From assembly GCA_001600055.1 (NCBI GenBank), contig BCIV01000021.1, positions 324,290 through 388,289 of the forward strand: a stretch of DNA of 64,000 nucleotides, in the 5' to 3' direction. This DNA is from Filobasidium wieringae (taxonomy: Eukaryota > Basidiomycota > Tremellomycetes > Filobasidiales > Filobasidiaceae). This document shows positions 60,387 through 64,000 of the stretch, in pieces. The notes under the pieces are model-generated. The model was not told the DNA's origin. It saw nothing but the letters and a program-made list of their open reading frames with translations, and searched no databases. The position numbers and the translations under genes were made by a program. Position 1 is the stretch's first letter. The number at the start of each line of letters is the position of its first letter.

Positions 60387-62408
60387 CTAAAACAAGACCC
60401 CCTTGACCTGTTCGATCTCGGAGACCTTGATGTTCCTGATGACGAACATCCAACCCAGACTCAACGCCATGATGCACGTCCCGGCGATCAACATTTTACT
60501 CTGAGCGTCGGCGTAGGCGGCCATGATCGCGTCCCGGGTGGCGGTACCCATCTCGTAGGACAGCTGGACGTCGAGGGACTCGTAGATCGATTCCCAATCC
60601 GCCGCGGATTCTTCGGGGAGGAGTCGTTGGAGGGCGTTGGGGAACGTGTTGGTCCAGATCGCTCCCGAGATGGAATTACCGATGGCCCCTCCCGTGTTCC
60701 CGAACAGACCCAACAGGGCTAGCGCGGCGGCGGCGTGGTTGTGAGAGGCGGAGGCGAGGACGGCGACTTGTTGACAGATGATCATCGTCCCCCCCGCAAA
60801 AGCGATGAAGATCTGACACATCACCACATACCCCACCCCGCTCCCTGGTTTTCGGAAATGAATCATCAGACCCGCTCCCAACAGGTAAAGCGGTACCGCG
60901 ATGAACAACAACCAACGGAAGTATCCCGTTCGACGGATCAGGTACCCGACCCCCAAGAGCCATACCCCGGAGACGACATCGAACGTGGAACTGATGTACC
61001 CCGCGTCGGCGATGGAAGTCCCGAAGACGACCTGCAGGAAGGAAGTGAAATAACTGTTCCAGCAGTAATAGGCGATCTGGTAGGTCATATCCTGAAAACA
61101 AGTCCCCAGGACGGTCCGGGAGACGAGCAGGCCAAAGGGGACGAAAGGTTTAGGGGCGACGTAGTATTCGACCAACCCGAAGGAGAGCAAGAGGACGAAT
61201 CCGACGACGAGCATGGCGATGATCGCAGGGGAGGCCCAGCTGTCGGAAAACGTCGCGGCGAGGTTGAAGGGGAGGAGGAAGATGACGAGTCCACCGGCCA
61301 GGAGGAAGACGCCGAGTACTGTTGTAAAGGGTAGGATCGTCAGTCGCGCGGTCGCTGCAAAAACAGACGTGTTCCCTAGACTCACCGTCGAACTCGATGG
61401 CGTAATGCCAGATGGACTGCTTCAGCGTCCTCCCGCTCGGAATCCTAGGTAAAAGCCCATTCTTGATCGCCTTGTTCTTATTGATCTGAAGGGTGATGTA
61501 CAAAGGCATGGCAACGATGGGAAGCACGATCGCCCAAGTCCCGTAACCCCACCTCCAATTGCTCTCGTAGAAATGTTCAGAAGCTTTAGGGCCCGCAAAG
61601 GCGGTGATGATGTATGGGGAGGAGGTGAAGGCGAAAGCGAGACCTCGATCGAGGAGCGAAGAGGTATCCGTCGTGAGAACGTCGACGGAGAAGGTCATCC
61701 CGGTGAACCCGATGGAGGATAAGACCTGTACGTGGGAAATGGGATCAACATTCCCAGTTCCGTCTCTGCATTCGACACCGGTACTCACCTCGGCCGCACA
61801 ATACATCTGAATGTTGGTACAAGTCGCGCTCAAAATGGTCCCCAATGTTCCCAACGCGACCATGAACAAGAACCCCTTGGACCTATCGAACAGGTTCAAG
61901 AACTTTGCGATGGGCATGTAACAAGCTGCGCTCATCACGCTCGAGACGACCCCGATGATAGGGATGAGAGAGTGCGCTTCGAACCCCGAGACGACGTAGG
62001 CCCCGAGGTTGGCGGTGATGGAGGAACGGAAGGCGTTGACAAAGTAGATGAGGAACATGCTAAGAGGTCAAGCGGTCAGCAGGGGTTCGTGAATGAAGGT
62101 AATGAAGGACCACGATCGACTCACCTGACGTAGACGACCGCCAATGACTTTCTCCCCCAAGTCTGCGTGATGGCTTCCATCTGACGCACACCCTCCTGCA
62201 CTTCATGCTCGGGATCGCCTTCCTCGTAATCGAGCGCAGCAGGATCTCGAGGAGGATTCTTCTCGAGCTGGTTCATCGCGCCGAGAGGAGGGATATGAGA
62301 CGCATGCTTGTTATCCGGCTCGGTATCGTAATCTTTGCTCATCTCGTTGGAATGCGCGTCTTGGTCGACGACCAGGTCGGACGATCTTGGCTGGTCTTCC
62401 GGGTTCAT
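60387..62408 (-). CDS. Siderophore-iron transporter (MFS, SIT family)
   Basis: Imports ferric siderophores across the plasma or endosomal membrane. Start MNPEDQPRSSDLVVDQDAHS (62408); the cytosolic N-tail ends in EAITQTWGRKSLAVVYV. TM segments and conserved pieces: MFLIYFVNAFRSSITANLGA, GVVSSVMSAACYMPIAKFLN, DRSKGFLFMVALGTLGTILS, then VLTTDTSSLLDRGLAFAFTS, SPYIITAFAGPKASEHFYES with NWRWGYGTWAIVLPIVA (family hallmark), LLAGGLVIFLLPFNLAAT, QIAYYCWNSYFTSFLQVVF, YFRWLLFIAVPLYLLGAGL, AFAGGTMIICQQVAVLA and GNTGGAIGNSISGAIWTN. The charged end is IRNIKVSEIEQVKGVLF. Fourteen TM segments are expected for the family. Regulated by iron through a GATA repressor, judging by the upstream site at 62556-62564. 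Confidence 0.92.
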
Positions 62409-63436
62409 GTTGAGCAATGAAATATGGATGGATCGATGACTGCCTGATGACCAGCTTATTCCCCATGTGATATCCCACTCCTATATACCTTCCGACTTGC
62501 GGAATAACCATCCGACCGACCAGAGCGCTCCTCACCCCATCTCCTTTTTTTTTTTTTATCTGATTAGACGCGCCCCCGACCTGGATTCGTTTGCGGTCAA
62601 GGGATAACCGAGAGCAGTTGCGATCACGCAGCCACATCCAGTCTCCCCCGCTCGTGCGCCTGTGTCGGAATCGACAGTGCCCGACTGCGTTCGCTCGAGA
62701 GCTAGTTGCGGTTGAAACCCGAAACCGGTTGGCTGGCGGGAAGATCGCAGGGGAGCAGGCAGGCTCGGGTAATTCCCTGTTCGGCTGTTTTTAGAACGCT
62801 CGAGGGCTGACAACGTTCCTGGAAAGGCGCGCAGGTGTGTTCCTTCATACGCGTCGCCCAGGGTTTCCTCGTTTCGCTCGGTTTTGAGGTCAGCTGTAGG
62901 TTTCGGATGTTACAGATGGTTGATCTACAAGGATGTTATCCCGAGTATTGTTTGAGTGAGACGTCGATCGCAGTCGATAGCTGACTCCAACACGATCAAC
63001 ATCGAGGCCCGATAACTCGACCAAGGCGTGAAATCGTATCCATCGCGGACCCGCGAAATTGGGTTTCAAAGGGAAACTCGTCTTTTTTCTTTCTTCCCTT
63101 GCGAGAAGAGTTGAAACTTGCCGGTCATGGTCTTGGCATTGTTATGAACAGCGATCGAACCCGACCGACGTTGCTCGTAGCTGTTCGGTTATAATTCCCT
63201 TATAGCTCAGTTCAGATCGTCTTGACAACTCATATGCAGATTCACCTACTGCGATTCCGCGTACGTCGAGATCCTGAGACAATGGAAACTTGTCGGATCT
63301 GCCAAGAGGTGGTTCGTCTGACAACAATCGGCGTGCGTGTTGGCCCAATCGAACGTCGACTGTTCGGCTTTGACGATCGCGCGAATGGCGCTCGCGGTGA
63401 GCGATCAGTCTCAGCTCACGGACATCTCCGTTGACC
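62409..63436. promoter_or_regulatory. Divergent intergenic region with the SIT promoter and a 13-T run
   Basis: About 1 kb between the siderophore transporter (-) and the last gene (+). It holds a TATATAG box in reverse (near 62486), the GATA site, and a run of 13 T (62545-62557). No gene on either strand is supported. Confidence 0.5.
62556..62564 (-). promoter_or_regulatory. ATCWGATAA-type GATA-factor site upstream of siderophore transporter
   Basis: The plus strand reads ttatctgat; its complement is ATCAGATAA, an exact match to the ATCWGATAA consensus of fungal iron-regulatory GATA factors (SREA, Fep1, and Cir1-type). It is 148 nt upstream of the transporter start, in its orientation. One match to a 9-mer can be chance, but the position before an iron gene makes it meaningful. 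Confidence 0.55.
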
Positions 63437-63535
63437 ATGAGCAAGACCATCAATCTCCTGTTCACCTGCGATACATCCTCAACCTCGAACACTCCACCGT
63501 TCCCCTTGGACTATATTGCAACACCTGATCAATGA
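63437..63535 (+). CDS. uORF overlapping the next start codon (ATGA)
   Basis: A 32-codon frame (MSKTINLLFTCDTSS start, ends IATPDQ) whose TGA (63533-63535) overlaps the ATG (63532-63534) of the downstream gene. It lies in the probable leader, so it may control translation through termination-reinitiation. It could also be a chance frame if the transcript starts later. Confidence 0.4.
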   Translation: MSKTINLLFTCDTSSTSNTPPFPLDYIATPDQ

Positions 63536-64000
63536 CCGCCCCAACCCTCCCTCTCATCCTGATCGGGGTCCTCACTTTCCCTTCCCCGGAAAAGATCATC
63601 CCCTACCTCCGTTCCCGGCTGCTTGAACTCGGTGTGGAGGAGGATCAGTACGAGATCAAGTACGCCCCCTTGGTCGGTAAGAAATTCGCCAAAGCGACTT
63701 ACTTGAAGAACGGTAAGGAAGACCCTGAGGATCATGAGGAAGATGAGAAGAGTTTGGAGGGATTGAGCGAGGAGTTGAAGGGGTTGTTTTATGATGAAGC
63801 GGGGAAATTGAACATGCCTACTGAGGAGGATTGGAAGAGGGTGGCTCTGTTCCTTACGTTCACTTTTCCTGAAGACCTGTGAGTTCGAGATCGTCAAGAT
63901 GTGATAACCCTTACGACCTTGCTCATCCGCCAACTATCCGATAGGACCTCGGTGGACCAAACCCCGAATTTGAAACTGGTTCAACTCGGATCGGCCGGTT
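63532..64000 (+). CDS. 2-hydroxyacid dehydrogenase-like protein, 5' part only
   Basis: Truncated by the window end. Start MTAPTLPLILIGVLTFPSPE; LRSRLLELGVEEDQYEIKYA follows, an acidic patch, then WKRVALFLTFTFPEDL. An intron with gtgagt donor at 63881 and AG acceptor at about 63943 joins to TSVDQTPNLKLVQLGSAG. NLKLVQLGSAG matches the N-terminal strand/turn of D-isomer-specific 2-hydroxyacid dehydrogenases (glyoxylate/hydroxypyruvate reductase type), which use NAD(P)H to reduce 2-oxoacids. The NAD-binding GxGxxG part would lie beyond the window. Confidence 0.55.

Noticed and set aside
60735..61334. 199-codon plus-strand frame opposite the siderophore transporter
   Set aside because: Asp/Glu/Gly-rich antisense of a strongly conserved transporter; no independent evidence.
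62545..62557. T13 run as a terminator
   Set aside because: No hairpin before it and it lies in the transporter promoter; more likely a dA:dT promoter tract.
1..64000. tRNA, rRNA, CRISPR arrays, transposons, viral genes
   Set aside because: Looked for T-loop GGTTCRANNCC contexts, direct repeat/spacer arrays, reverse transcriptase, integrase and transposase motifs; none convincing. A covariance or HMM scan would be needed to exclude degenerate copies.

Overview
The window is nuclear DNA of a filamentous or yeast-like fungus, most likely a basidiomycete of the Tremellomycetes type. The evidence is dense gene packing, genes broken by many short GT-AG introns (usually 40-70 nt, branch points of CTNAC/CTAAT type), very small first exons, short intergenic gaps, and a gene set (Nbs1, AP-1 mu, SUN, MMM1, B56, siderophore transporter, a GT18-type glycosyltransferase) that reads as a basidiomycete one. 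The class-level placement is inference. Exon boundaries were read by eye from splice motifs, frame continuity and family conservation; coordinates span start codon to stop codon including introns.

Layout. 0-20 kb: a DNA-repair FHA/BRCT protein (NBS1), a long-chain acyl-CoA synthetase, a type II membrane glycosyltransferase (GT18-like), AP-1 mu (APM1) and a GT71 mannosyltransferase, all on +, then glutamate 5-kinase (PRO1) and an aldo-keto reductase on -. 20-23.5 kb: a SUN-domain nuclear envelope protein (-). 23.5-29 kb: a gene-poor stretch with no recognisable family, carrying a row of very short, Ser-rich, spliced orphan genes, each about 100 nt downstream of a TATA-like box. 29-38 kb: NECAP homologue (-) divergent from RRP8 (+), then ERMES subunit MMM1 (-) and PP2A B56 (-).

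38.5-47 kb looks like a metabolic cluster: an MFS transporter, two class II aldolase/adducin-family paralogues facing away from each other across about 310 bp (one with eroded metal-site residues), and a Zn2Cys6 transcription factor whose zinc-finger exon ends in a GC-AG intron. 47.8-59 kb: a TBC Rab-GAP (+), then two poorly characterised disordered proteins on - (one nuclear-looking, one single-pass membrane). 59.7-64 kb: a doubtful ORF, a siderophore-iron transporter with an ATCWGATAA-type GATA site upstream, and the 5' part of a 2-hydroxyacid dehydrogenase-like gene whose start codon overlaps the stop of a 32-codon uORF.

How the genes work together: most are unrelated housekeeping genes, as is normal for a fungal chromosome arm. 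Three groupings deserve attention: glycan-building enzymes and trafficking (GT18-like, AP-1 mu, GT71, NECAP), the transporter/aldolase/regulator cluster, and the iron-responsive transporter. No tRNA, rRNA, CRISPR array, intact transposon or virus was recognised.
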